From contig JAPEVF010000870.1 in the NCBI GenBank assembly GCA_029747585.1, forward strand, positions 1 to 18,888: a stretch of DNA of 18,888 bases, read 5' to 3'. This DNA comes from Pleurotus djamor (taxonomy: Eukaryota > Basidiomycota > Agaricomycetes > Agaricales > Pleurotaceae). Of the stretch, positions 1 through 9,823 are shown in pieces (the first letter of the stretch is position 1; the number at the start of each line of letters is the position of its first letter). The notes beneath the pieces are model-generated. The model had not been told where the DNA came from and did not search any database. It saw only the letters and a program-made list of their open reading frames with translations. Made by a program: the position numbers and the translations under genes.

Positions 1-77
1 ACCGGCGTGTGTTTTGACGGTCTGCTCATCGTCGCGGTCGTCGAGCTCGCTGCGGCCGTCATCGTCGCGGACGACAT
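1..77 (-). CDS. Possible 5' end of a gene running off the left edge
   Basis: On the minus strand an ATG at 77 opens a frame to the window edge with no stop. The roughly 25 visible residues begin MSSATMTAAASSTTATMSRP and are Ala/Ser/Thr-rich, as in many disordered fungal N termini. The flanking DNA at 78-240 is A/T- and pyrimidine-patterned, which would suit a promoter. No domain can be recognised. The frame is short, so chance openness cannot be excluded. Confidence 0.3.
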   Translation of the reverse strand, partial: MSSATMTAAASSTTATMSRPSKHTP

Positions 78-1543
78 GGACGTTGGGAAGCAAAAGAGGG
101 CAGAGGGGAGAAGAAGAAGAAAGTCAAAGGCCAAACCAGATTAGCCTCTTTCACAAAAAAGGGTTCAGAGCCCGGCCACAAATCTTTTATTTATTTTTTG
201 TCAATATTTTCCGGTTATGCAAATGGGGATAAGTGACCACAGATCTCCACTCGCAAGATCTCTCTCCCATCATCTCCACACTTGCCCAAATAGGGAATGC
301 CCTCCGCCACTCGACGCAATCCACAAAGCCAGCCAAAACCTTGAGCTTCTCCCATCTCGCATCTCCCCACGATCAGACCGTACAAAGCATGCTTAACTTT
401 CATCTCCTAGTAACGCCATCCAAGACCCTCTCAGTTGAGCTCGCCGTGCCTGGCACTCGTTTCGTGTAAAAAGCCTACAGACGCAGTGTAATCACTCGCC
501 GACGTGCAAGGATCACACACGTCGAGTTCAGCCGTCCTTAGCTATCCTCCGTCTAATAAAGCACATTCATTCCTCTATGCAAATGCAAACCTCGAGCGCG
601 TCGCCCAGTAGCCCGCATGGGCATCAGACGAAACCCACCGTCACTGTTCAACGTTCACTGATGTATCAGAACGAAGAAAGAAGTTGATTCGTCGTTCGGC
701 TATTATTATAGTTGGAGGTAAGTCTTTAAAATAAAATAACGCAACCATGAGGACACGGAGAAGCACTCAAGTGTGGGTAAACATCATATATTCTACAGTG
801 ATGCAACGCGCTACCGGAGGCCGACGGGCTCACCAAGTACTCGATATTGTGCTGGACACCCACTAACAGCGAGCCAACATCGATGCTCGGCGCTGCCGAT
901 GGTCCTACTAACATTACCATCCATCATCCTCATCAATTCCCATCACCAAATCAGAACACGAACACACCCCATCCCTCCATACATACATCTATCCAACTCT
1001 ACCTCCGGGTCAGTCGGTCGGCCATGTCGTCAGTCGACAAGCTTCAATGATCTACATCGAGACCATCGAAATGATCAATAAACCTGCCTTCCTCTTCATT
1101 CCTCCATGCTAACCCAAAGGTCTAAGAACCCAAATTTACATTACTACATACTCACCTAAGTACTTATGTCCATTTGATCATCACCCAGAGCATCGGCGTT
1201 GGCAAGGTACGCTATCGTCGTGACTCGTAGTAGTCGGGTTCAACCCCCCGGAGAAGAAGCATGGTGTATGACGAAATATACCGTAACGCGTGATACGAAG
1301 GTACCACAAAGACATTTTGAAGCTCGAAGCTCGAAGAGTTGACGTTAGGTCCAGAAAATTTTCGAGGGTTTCGTTATACGTCCGAACGTCGACGTCGGCA
1401 TGTCGTTCGGGAGTAGGTATGTACGCATGTTACGACATGGCGTCGAGGCCGAGGTTCCCCAGTCAATTCATTCAATTTTGCAAGCGCGACACCACAAGGC
1501 ACACCCTCGGAGGTGTAGGCCATGTGGGAGTTATGCGTCACGG
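78..1543. other. Stretch without a supported gene
   Basis: I found no convincing multi-exon model here. Open frames on both strands are short and of biased composition. A 78-codon plus-strand frame (233-469, GTG start) and an Arg/Ser-rich plus-strand frame (1290-1724) show no domain, and the second overlaps a better minus-strand exon. A GGTTCAACCCC string near 1233 resembles a tRNA B box but lacks a pairing T stem. Confidence 0.4.
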
Positions 1544-2108
1544 TCACCGGTGTCGTGTCCTAGAGTGTCCTTGGGGGTATGCCTGGGTATGCACTAGTAG
1601 GTTTCTGTCAATTCGAGACTCGAGGGTGAGTGATAGTCGGTCGAGGTCTTCGCGGGTGCGGATGGGGAATTGGGGATCAGACTGGTCGGTAACGACACCT
1701 TCCTTCCCATCTTTCCATCCCTAACAATCAACACCTCAAAAGCGCTCAGATAAGTCCAAAATCCAAACTAACACTCACCGAGAAGAATTGATTGTCGAGA
1801 CGTTGAACCGTTGACATGAGACGCCCACTCAAGCCCTCGACATCAATTACAGTGAGAAACTCGCAGACAGTAGAGTAAAATTGAACGCGAATAGTCCCTC
1901 CGAGCATTGAATATTGAAAGTTGAAGAACATACGAGCCATGAGTTCGGGAAGTGTAAGGGTGCGCAAGGGTTGAGGTCTATTGAGCCGAAGAAGAAAGAA
2001 GAGGCCGAAGGCAAAAAACCTCTCCAGGCACGAGGAGATCTCGGTGGGCGTGCACCCACTCAACGGATTTGAACATTGACGCACTTCAATGCGCCTTGAA
2101 CAAACCAC
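1544..2108 (-). CDS. Exon pair of an unidentified protein gene (5' end unresolved)
   Basis: Two minus-strand blocks join cleanly. The upstream block is open from about 2108 to 1779 and ends at a consensus GTGAGT donor. A 58-nt intron (1721-1778, ending TTAG) follows, then a second block from 1720 to a TGA at 1544-1546. The spliced reading passes through ...RLDNQFFS into GWKDGKEGVVTDQSDPQFPI..., an acidic and varied composition typical of real protein. No family is recognised. The upstream block could start later, because an alternative acceptor lies at 1978-1979. The gene may continue upstream into the exon-like blocks at 2250-4038, but I could not close a single model. The plus-strand frames here are Arg/Ser-rich shadows. 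Confidence 0.4.
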
Positions 2109-3057
2109 TTCTCTTCAGTCCTACACCAATATCCATCACACGTTCCTCACAGCAACTCACAGCCAACACATAGTAAAGACATTCACCTCAGCCGCATCCA
2201 AGCAACAGACCACCTCTCAAAAAGGACATACCGTGACCAAAACACCACTAGCACCATAACGCGTAACGTACACTTAAATAACGCATACGTAAAGGAGAAA
2301 CCTAAAAATTAAATGCGATGTCGCGATCATCATCATAGTTTTTTGGTGGCGTTGCTGTACCTGGTGGTAACCAAGGTCGTTCCAAACTTCCACCTCCAGA
2401 ACTCCAGGGCTCTCCAGGGGCGGGCCATGGCGTAAGTGGTCGCCGTGACGCGAAATTGACGCGAATACGAATAAGAGTACGCGAACGACGCGTCGGCGAG
2501 TGCGTTGAAGTCTTTCTGGGGGCGGAGATGATGGGGGAATGTTTGTGGGTTTGCTGAGATGTCGTTGACCTTCGAAGTGTTTGGACCATCATTAGACCAA
2601 TGTGTTCAAAGACCTTGGGAGAGGACGTGCCTATTCACAGCCATTCAAGGCCATCTCATCATCAAAGCGCGACCTAAAACACCTCCACCTCTGCTATGTA
2701 TCAGGATGGAGATACAAAAGACAGAATATGTCACTCAAAACGAATTATCAGATGCGAAACCTCGAACGACTTACCGCCGGCCCTCCACACATGGTTCCTT
2801 ACTCAGTACTGTCAACGGATAATGAAGTGAAACAACACCCAAAAACGCTTGATGAACCCGAACTGGAATGGGGACCCAGTGCGGTAAAGGTAAGGTAAGG
2901 ACCTAGACGCGAATGGGAAAGGAAAACGGGAACACAGACGTATCAGTGATGCTTTGAGCCATGATTGACGATGATACATACATACACACCACTGCGTCGA
3001 TAATGATGGATGATCAAACACCCAGACACCTTTACCTCCGATTCACCATGCACTTAC
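2109..3057 (-). other. Region with possible minus-strand exons, not resolved
   Basis: Several splice-like signals occur on the minus strand. One is a GTACAG donor paired with a TTTTTAG acceptor bounding an intron of about 60 nt near 2300-2360. Another is a GTAAGT donor near 2767-2772. The frames between them include a Pro/Gly/Trp-rich block at about 2360-2550 and a hydrophobic block at about 2225-2300. None gives an unambiguous continuous reading. They may be internal exons linking the blocks on either side, or a separate gene. Confidence 0.25.
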
Positions 3058-3418
3058 TCCTCCAATAAAAGGTGTGAAACCCATCCGTTCTAGGCAGGCT
3101 ATATTCCGTGACGAAATGGAAGCGTGCTATGGGGCATATATGATTGTCGTTATTGCCGTTCGCATATGCAAAGACTCCGTCGAGGCCGGGATCGAGGAAT
3201 TCAGATGCAGAAGCTTTCTGTATAACCATAGGGTGGTACGAATAACAGTCTGAGTCTCGGCATATCGCGTTTCGTGCTTCACATTCAGTGGGTTGTATCC
3301 CCTATCAATGCTCTTCCAGCTAAGTATAGACTCGTTCATGTGGTACACTGCAATGGTGGACGGTTTTGCTATGTGGGAAGCTAAGTTAAATCACAGAACT
3401 TGAGCTTGATCACTTACC
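3058..3418 (-). CDS. Exon block of an unidentified protein gene with a likely one-base break
   Basis: On the minus strand a reading such as EYFTYLMIYGPLGE ends at a GTAAGT donor (exon end 3418). A short intron to about 3369 leads into ...STIAVYHMNESILSWKSIDR. The best downstream reading (IQPTECEARNAICRDSDCYS and onward to ...TEYSLPRTDGFHTFYW) lies in another frame. It ends at a strong GTAAGT donor, last exon base 3058. The frame change falls in a GGGG run near 3298-3301, so a missing base in that run would unite them. The other explanation is that the block from 3301 is a separate exon with its own TAG acceptor. The protein has several cysteines and no domain I can name. Either a draft-assembly error or a decaying gene would explain the break. 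Confidence 0.35.
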
Positions 3419-3771
3419 TTCGCCTAGCGGACCGTATATCATCAAGTAAGTGAAGTACTCCACACATCCTCTTGATGTTCCAACTCCAAGACACGCCGTT
3501 TCTCCTTTTCAAGCCGCATCGTTCCAAGTCACCTTCCATCGGTAAACATAACATAGACCCCACGATCCCCAAATGGCTCGCAAAATAGGAGAACAAGCCG
3601 TTGCCATGGTCGAATGCCTGGAAGCTACCCAGAACCAACTGAATTGTCGCAACCTCATCCTAAAAGAAACGTACATATTCGATTCAGATAGGGTTGGTCA
3701 TCGGCCTCCGCCATAGCTCGCATAGACCGAGCCAATAACGTACTCTTGGATACGTCCCGATTACTTCTTAC

Positions 3772-4038
3772 TTACTCCATGCATACGGGCAACATGCGGG
3801 AAATGAATATGAAACGGCTCGGGAACGGGGAAACTCCATTGTCATGGTCATTGTTATTGGATAGGCGAAAGGGTTGGCAAGAATGAAACGCGGACAAGAG
3901 GCAAGTATTCGGATTCGCCAGCGAGACGTTCGCTTCATCTTCGTGGCCTGACTTCAAATCAATCGACATGGAGAGGGTGTGAGGAGGGTCACCAGCAAAT
4001 GATCCATCGACTCCGAGTACAAGCCAAGAGGTTGACAT
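3772..4038 (-). CDS. Probable first exon of an unidentified gene
   Basis: An ATG at 4038 on the minus strand opens 88 codons, beginning MSTSWLVLGVDGSFAGDPPH. It is the only open frame of the three on this strand. Near its end it meets GTATGC and GTAAGTAAG donor-like sites. It may be the start of the gene whose later exons are seen at 3058-3418. The link would need an intron of about 120-130 nt, longer than others in this window, and the frame between 3640 and 3420 is ambiguous. No signal peptide or domain stands out. Confidence 0.3.
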   Translation of the reverse strand: MSTSWLVLGVDGSFAGDPPHTLSMSIDLKSGHEDEANVSLANPNTCLLSAFHSCQPFRLSNNNDHDNGVSPFPSRFIFISRMLPVCME

Positions 4039-4344
4039 GATCTGATGGTCAAGTTATGACTTTCCGGAAAGCGCATTCGGCTAATTGCGTCGTGCAAGTC
4101 ACCAGCAAAGTGAAGTGGTGGGAAGCAAGAGGTAGAATTGGTGGGTCCAGCGCCTAATCAATGTGAAGTGGTAAACATGTGTTCGCCAGCCAGTCAAGCT
4201 GGTGAAAGGGTCATGCGTAAGATACAATGAATGTGCTATCGTCATACATAACATATTAGAGTAAAGCCAGCAAAGTCCTGAATCCCCAGTCTAAGGAAAG
4301 AAAAAAAGGTAAACAAATACCCCAGGCAGACCTGAGCTCAGATC
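4039..4344. other. Intergenic stretch
   Basis: No coding frame or RNA gene is visible. It lies between the start of an uncertain minus-strand gene and the stop of the CorA-like gene. It would therefore hold the upstream region of the former and the 3' untranslated region of the latter. Confidence 0.4.
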
Positions 4345-6296
4345 TCAGACAGGGTCAACCCAGTTACACTTGCGTCGGAAAATATAATAAGGCCAGAAAG
4401 CCCGATACCAAGCACCCTTGGGGAAGTCACGGAAGTAATTCTCAATCTGCATCGCAACGAACAGCCAGATCGTCATCAAGGTCAGCGGGACGGTGAGGAC
4501 GAGGTACAGAACGAGACTCGTGTGCTCGTCAATGGTGGTGGAGTTGATGCCAAAAATACCCTAACAGTGGGGAGGATTAGTATCGTGTTGTTCAGTTCGA
4601 TAATATGACTATATGGAGGGAAGGGAGACTCACGGCCATCACCGATGCGGGCAGGAAGAGCATGGTCAAACGCCTGCAGAGTTCCAGCCGTTAGAATGAG
4701 GTGGGAGATAGGAAGGGTTCGGAGGTGTGACTCACGAAACCTGCATCATGTCTCTACTATCTCGGACCGCGGCCTCGGAGGCACGGGTAGTAGCATGACT
4801 GTATATCTGAAAGGACGATTAATGACGGAAGAAGGGTTGGACGAGCAGGAAAACAAACCATGTCAATGACATTCTGCACTCGGTCGCCTTGTAGCCTTCT
4901 TCGGAACTCTAGACGAGCACACTCGTCAAGCAAGTTATTGCATTCCATGAGGACAAGCTCGTCCGTGCAGCCCTCTCGCAGCTTGCTAATAACGATCTTG
5001 AGATTGTTCATCAGTCCCTCGCTGAAGAGGATATGAGCCCTGAGAAAATGAAGTCTCCGAGCAAAGCCCGGGTTCAACTGGGGTTCCTATTCACAGATTA
5101 GCATGGGGAACTTTGCAATTGACAGAGTAGAAGTGCCATACCAAAAGGCCGGCAAACGTAGAGACGGCTTCGCAAATTTCGTCCCAACGGCGAATAGTGT
5201 ACCAGATGAATGGCAGAGGGAGTAGGCGACGGTCTCGGGATCTCCAGTCTCGGAAGCGAGATTTCCAGTGCGCATTACCAAATGTTTGGAGCATGCTGAG
5301 AGGTACATCGTTTGACGAGGCGAAACAGACAATGCTCGGAACTCCATCGATGTCCTTCACCCAAAGTCGGTATGAGTCCATCTCAATACGCCCGGCTAAA
5401 CCACGTTATTTAGTTGGGCATGACACTGTTGTATAGGCAGGGACGCACTTCTGTAGTTCTCATCGGTGCAAGGGGATGAATCATCAAGTAACCATAGATT
5501 GGAAGGATCGCGGGGAAAGCCAAGTCGGACTAGAAGCAAAGAGTCAGGGAGATGTTGGGTCGGCCGGATAAACACAAAACGCACTTGATATTGTATCGTT
5601 TTTTATTTCGATTGGCAACGGCTGGGCCCAAGAAGGCATGAAGAAGGAAGGGTGAATCCCGTACCTTGGACACAAAGTTAGTGGTTGCGGGCGAGGAACC
5701 ATGGGATATTATTTAGATACCTGCAGCCCAGAATTTGTAGGAAATCCCAAGTGAGGGTAGGGGAACAGACAACACATGCGATGCCAGTTGATTCAACCTA
5801 CCCGCAGTGGTATACCCTGAGTTACCTCGTCTACAAGAACTAAACCAATACCCACGTTGACAGCCGACCACAGTGCACAAGGGTCGGCATTCCATTCAAC
5901 GTTCACAGCGGAAGACGTCGAAGAGATATCGAACTTGAGGACTTGACTCTTGTCGTCCTGGGTCTCGGTTTTTCCGTGATTTGCGAGTGGGGCAATCCAC
6001 TCTTGAAGCAAGGTCTTGCTCCACCCGTCATACTCCTTGAGGTATCCTTCCCATACGCGTATGCTCTCTGTACCCAGAGAGTATGCTGGTGGTTCCTCTG
6101 ATGGCGGGGTTGTCCTCAAATCGATAGGGCGATATATGGGGCCATCTGGGTGGCCGTATCGAGCTGTGGCGAAGGAAGAAACCTTCTGCCTGATAACCTC
6201 AACATTTGTCGGGGGAGGCTTCGGCATGATGGCACCAAAAATCTGTGGGTTTCCAGTGGCCATGTTGGAAGGGATTTTGGGTTCGTTCCTTGTCAT
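4345..6296 (-). CDS. CorA-like divalent-cation transporter family membrane protein (8 exons, GIN variant)
   Basis: Probable exons are 6296-5856, 5797-5721, 5664-5449, 5395-5142, 5086-4859, 4806-4736, 4673-4634 and 4560-4345, giving about 513 residues. Introns are 52-73 nt. The protein has a soluble N-terminal region and a helical segment rich in charged residues before the membrane (around EFRRRLQGDRVQNVIDM). Two C-terminal membrane spans follow, about residues 429-448 and 458-480. This is the CorA/Mrs2/Alr architecture, where the first span ends in GMN at the pore mouth. Here the sequence is GIFGIN, so the Met is Ile. CorA proteins are pentameric channels for Mg2+; GIN and GVN variants are linked to other divalent ions. 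Exon 3 needs one base removed, most simply from an A6 run near 5598-5603. The first intron is the least certain. The gene is divergent from the J-protein gene. Confidence 0.75.
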
Positions 6297-6791
6297 TGTA
6301 GAGCTACGAGGATAGAGAGAGGCTTACGGCTGAAGGTTTTGGGACGACCATATAAATGTCTGTTCAGAGGATATGGTGTGCTGGATGCACGGTTCATAGA
6401 AGGTGCGGGATTAGCCAGGCAGTCCCGGGACGCGCTTCTTTCTTCACAAACACAATGTTTATGCATGACTTCCCAGTTCTGGATGAATCATCTCAGCGTC
6501 TGTTGTGAAATACGCCATGCCATTCATTTGTTTAGAACAGCGAACCGCAGAAACCTGGACAGCACGGGGTATGCATTCGGGAGATCGTATACATTCGGGA
6601 TATAGAATGTTCAGTGAAACCTGACTGGCGTGCTCAGTATAATCAATTGGAGAATTTAGCTTCAGATGCGTACTTAGATAAACCAGCCGTCATCCTTTCA
6701 CAAGAGATTGGGACTTAGGCTCAAGGATTGCTAGTATAGCCGAGGCAGGTGACGGTGACGATGACAGAGCTGATCACAGTACTAAGCGCCC
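6297..6791. promoter_or_regulatory. Divergent intergenic region between CorA-like and J-protein genes
   Basis: About 495 bp separate the two divergent start codons, so the upstream control regions of both genes must lie here or overlap. No coding model is supported in it. The long plus-strand frame that covers part of it is mainly antisense to the CorA-like exon 1. I could not assign a TATA box with confidence. Confidence 0.45.
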
Positions 6792-7751
6792 ATGGTTATG
6801 TTCAAACACCTCGGATGCTCGAACTCAAGAACGTGCATCAACTTCCTGCGTCAGAGCCAGCGAGCAACAGCATCCTTCTTTTCTTCGACTGTGCGTACAG
6901 GAAACCACTACGAAGCACTGGGCGTGTCCCCTCAGGCCACAAAGGCGGACATCAAGGTGGAATCGAATTGTCTTGCTTTCTGCCCGCGTGCTCACGAATT
7001 GCCCTAGTCAAGTTTCTACAGAGTATGTGGTTTGACCATACTAGGGCCCTCTGAGATGTAATTGAAGCCTTGAAGTAGCTCAGCAAAGAACATCATCCAG
7101 ATGTTTCCAAAGATCCAGCGTCTGAGAAGGTGTTCCATGCCATATCGGAGGCTTACTCCGTCCTAAGTGACGATCGGCAAAGGTAGGCTACAACCCCAAT
7201 TTAAAAGAATGTCCAAACTCATGCTCATTCACGACTAGACGCGCGTATGATCGCAAATTGCAGCAGGCGAAGGCAGCAGCGGCCCCCACAGCGGCACCGC
7301 GTCCAGCACCTCCCCGAGCGTCCCGAAAATATACCTACTCGGAATGGCAGGAAAGGCGGCGAAACACCGTACACTACGCATGGGAATATTCTAACCGACC
7401 GAACTCATCCAAACAGCCCCGATCTCCACCGCCTGGCTGGAGTCCACCGCGTTCCCATCCTGCCCATGACACCCACACACGATCGCAAGGAAGTCATTAT
7501 ACTGGCGCTCATCAGAGGGAACGGCCGAAGTCAACTGCAGAACGAGAAGAAGAGTTGCTGAGGGCTCAAGTAGAAAGGCACCCGGCTGGGTTTCGAGCTT
7601 TTCAAATCCTCATGTTTGTTTTCGGCACGGCCGCAGCCATCTCATACGTTCGGGACTTTCTCCTACGAATGTACGTGTGCTTTAACAAACCAGTGCCCTT
7701 GGTCCTGACCGTACCAATCATAGGAGAGAATCAAGATCGAAGAAGCAATAA
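6792..7751 (+). CDS. Membrane-anchored J-domain protein, probably mitochondrial (DNAJC30-like)
   Basis: Exons are 6792-6956, 7008-7022, 7079-7182, 7239-7670 and 7724-7751, giving about 247 residues. The N terminus (residues 1-37) is basic, hydroxylated and almost free of acidic residues, which fits a mitochondrial presequence. The J domain spans about 38-104: [18 protein letters not shown], then SSFYR from a 15-nt microexon, then the HPD motif at 66-68 in [10 protein letters not shown] Pro/Ser/Arg-rich linker follows. One hydrophobic span lies near 213-232 ([15 protein letters not shown]), with a short basic tail. J proteins stimulate the Hsp70 ATPase. J-domain-first, single-span-last order resembles animal DNAJC30, but orthology is inferred. 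If the last intron (7671-7723, CTGAC branch site) is retained, the frame runs to a TGA at 7798-7800. The gene converges on the QTRT2-like gene. Confidence 0.8.
7008..7022 (+). other. 15-nt microexon inside the J domain
   Basis: The codons TCA AGT TTC TAC AGA (SSFYR) are flanked by ...CCCTAG and GTATGT. They supply the part of J-domain helix II that precedes the HPD loop. Skipping would keep the frame but delete five residues. Confidence 0.65.
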
Positions 7752-7804
7752 TACGATTATACCCCAAGAACTACACTATATTCCTAACGTACATAGATGA
7801 TTCG

Positions 7805-9543
7805 TTATTCAAGTTCCACCGCGGTGCCCAACGTGGCGTCGGTCTGCTTAGCCTTTTCTCTTGCTAACCTCCCCTTCCCTCGCGCCCTTTCTACGTCGGC
7901 CCATAGGACACGAGCCTCGTCGAAGACTGTCAGACGCTCATCATACTCCTTCTCGAATTTAGCCACTTCCTCCACAAGCCGTGCCTTCCCATTTTCTCCA
8001 GCAAGGACCGACCGAATAGCAGCAAAGAAGGCATCTAGAACCGCCATATTGTGCATAACCAAGAGTGTATGCGATGACATTTCATGCGTGTGCAGTAGAT
8101 GATGTAGATATGCACGTTTATATGGAGGTAGAATTGTCGGTCGTTCGTCAGCTTCCGTGTATGAATCCTTGTCGATGGAGCTGTGTGAAATATGCGAAGT
8201 AGGCTGTTGAGGCGAACAAGCTGCACAAGGGCATGCTTGTGAAGAATCCGCAGCACTGGCTCCATCCAAGAAGCAAGCAGAGAGCCTGGAGAAGTCGAAG
8301 GCGTAGCGGACATCGTACAGATTGTGTCCGATATCGTGCTTCCCATTGGGTCGGAGAACCGTATCGGCGTTTTCATCTCCAACGGGGAACTTGAAATCCA
8401 ATGCGACACCGATGTCGGCCGCTCTCTGAGCCCAATGGGCGTCAAAAAGGTCGATTCCTACATCACGAATCAAGTGTAGGATTTCGTGAGGCGAACTGGT
8501 GGAGTTGACCAGTCGCGGTTTGCTCGCTGGCAATGGTGATAGTGAAGCCTGGAGGAGAGGTACAATTTTCGCCATCGAGATCTCGGAGGGAGTATCTGTA
8601 TTGCCGTGATCAAGATCGTCAGCTTGAGCTACTTGTTCCTTCATGGAATCTTCTTCGCCTTTGAAGGACAGGCGAAGGGGCACGAGGTCGAAAACGTAGC
8701 CAAGCACCCCGTCATCGAGGCGTTTCAGGGGTTTGAGGATGTCTACATCTTTGGCGTACAAGGCCTCTACCAGATTCTCCGCGAAGGTACGTCTTGCGCT
8801 GCTACTCGCTCCCCCGACCATGTGAACCATTACGTTGGGCCGATTGGAATTCTCTGCAATACCCTCGGGCTGACGGAGGAGGTCAATCAACCAGGCTTGG
8901 GACCGTTCGATGCTCTTCGTGAGTCGCTTCTGGGAATACGGTGGTGTTGTGAAAGGTACGTCGGACAGTGCAAACACGATGTCCGGTTTGCATGCCTGGG
9001 TATAGGAGCGCCAATCACTGGATGCAACCTAACTCTTCAGCTGACATTCAAGACACCCTCAAAGATGCTAGCAGCTTACTTTCCGTACTCCTCTGACGCA
9101 GTATGCAGAAACATGCGCGTTCCCATTCGCTGGCATTTCACGTCCGTCATGAGGGTCTCTCAGTGACATCGACAAGAGGTGCTGCGATGGCTTATATCCC
9201 AAGAACGTGTGCAGAGGTTTACTTCCGGTTTGGCATGTCGGAACCNGGGGGGACTTGTTCTAAACTATGTTGGCACAGCTGAACACGTTAAGGTCTCGTG
9301 CGCGTAGAAACAAGGTCCTGGCACGACTTACAAAGTTTCAAACGGCACATGAACCCAGCGTATCGAGCCAGTGGACTTGTAGTGATCCCGAGATAGATGT
9401 GGAATTACACCACGAGACGTCGTAGCTATCATGCCAGGCGTGGCGATGGATATGCTTTCATTATTATTAGGTCGCGTCACGGTTAGAGAGCCGATTCGCG
9501 ACTCAGTCGAGTCAGACAACGTGAATTGCACAGAAGAAGACAT
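7805..9543 (-). CDS. QTRT2: Queuine tRNA-ribosyltransferase accessory subunit 2-like protein
   Basis: Exons are 9543-9332, 9259-9080 and 9028-7805, giving about 537 residues. It belongs to the tRNA-guanine transglycosylase fold. QTRT2 pairs with the catalytic QTRT1 to put salvaged queuine into the wobble position of GUN-anticodon tRNAs, and in animals sits at the mitochondrial outer membrane. Visible family marks are the N-terminal GVIPHLSRDHY, then LHTFLGYKPS, VHMVGGASSSARRTF and RLDDGVLGYVFDLVPLRL. The zinc site is CPCAAC, followed by KRAYLHHLLHTHE with its His ligand. The start at 9543 (MSSSVQF) fits the family better than the upstream ATG. Exon 2 is out of frame by one base. The break coincides with N9246 in a C run, so it is most likely an assembly error. 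The gene is divergent from the coiled-coil gene. Confidence 0.85.
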
Positions 9544-9823
9544 TTTTCGGGCCTCCTTGCAGATTCCAGTCGACCCAGAGTTTAGAAAGTGGCCCAGGCT
9601 GGACGAGGAAGCGTAGATCCTAATCGATGTCTGTAGTGACAGTGGGATGGGCATCNAAAAAACCTTGTTCGGCTACATCCGACAAATCACGGGCGATCTC
9701 CTGATTGTACCCCTGTCCTGGAGGATCTTGGAATTGTGAAACGGTGAAACGGTTTTGCAGTCACATCAGTCAGCATTCTCCACAATCTCGTCCTTCTAGC
9801 CACAGCAGCTTCGAGCAGAAAGC
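9544..9823. promoter_or_regulatory. Short divergent intergenic region
   Basis: Only 280 bp lie between the start codons of the QTRT2-like gene (minus) and the coiled-coil gene (plus), so they probably share a compact bidirectional promoter. An N at 9655 sits in it. The stretch before 9824 is rich in pyrimidines and contains CACAATCTCG and CACAGCAGC strings, but no specific factor site is assigned. Confidence 0.4.

Noticed and set aside
1232..1245. GGTTCAACCCC, possible tRNA B box
   Set aside because: Flanking bases do not form a 5-bp T stem and no A box or acceptor stem fits at the right distance.
1290..1724. 144-codon plus-strand open frame rich in Arg and Ser
   Set aside because: Composition is that of a shadow frame, and the minus strand carries a better spliced exon at 1544-1720.
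2559..2898. Two overlapping plus-strand frames of 87 and 98 codons
   Set aside because: No domain, no splice context, mutually overlapping; the minus strand has better donors in the same stretch.
2970..2990. Short CATA/TACA microsatellite-like stretch
   Set aside because: Only about four imperfect units; too short to be notable.
6016..6605. Overlapping plus-strand frames of 99 and 151 codons
   Set aside because: The first is wholly and the second half antisense to exon 1 of the CorA-like gene, and the rest lies in its promoter. No domain or splice support.
8606..9166. 186-codon plus-strand open frame
   Set aside because: It is antisense to the well-supported QTRT2-like exons and has no recognisable domain; openness reflects the codon bias of the opposite strand.
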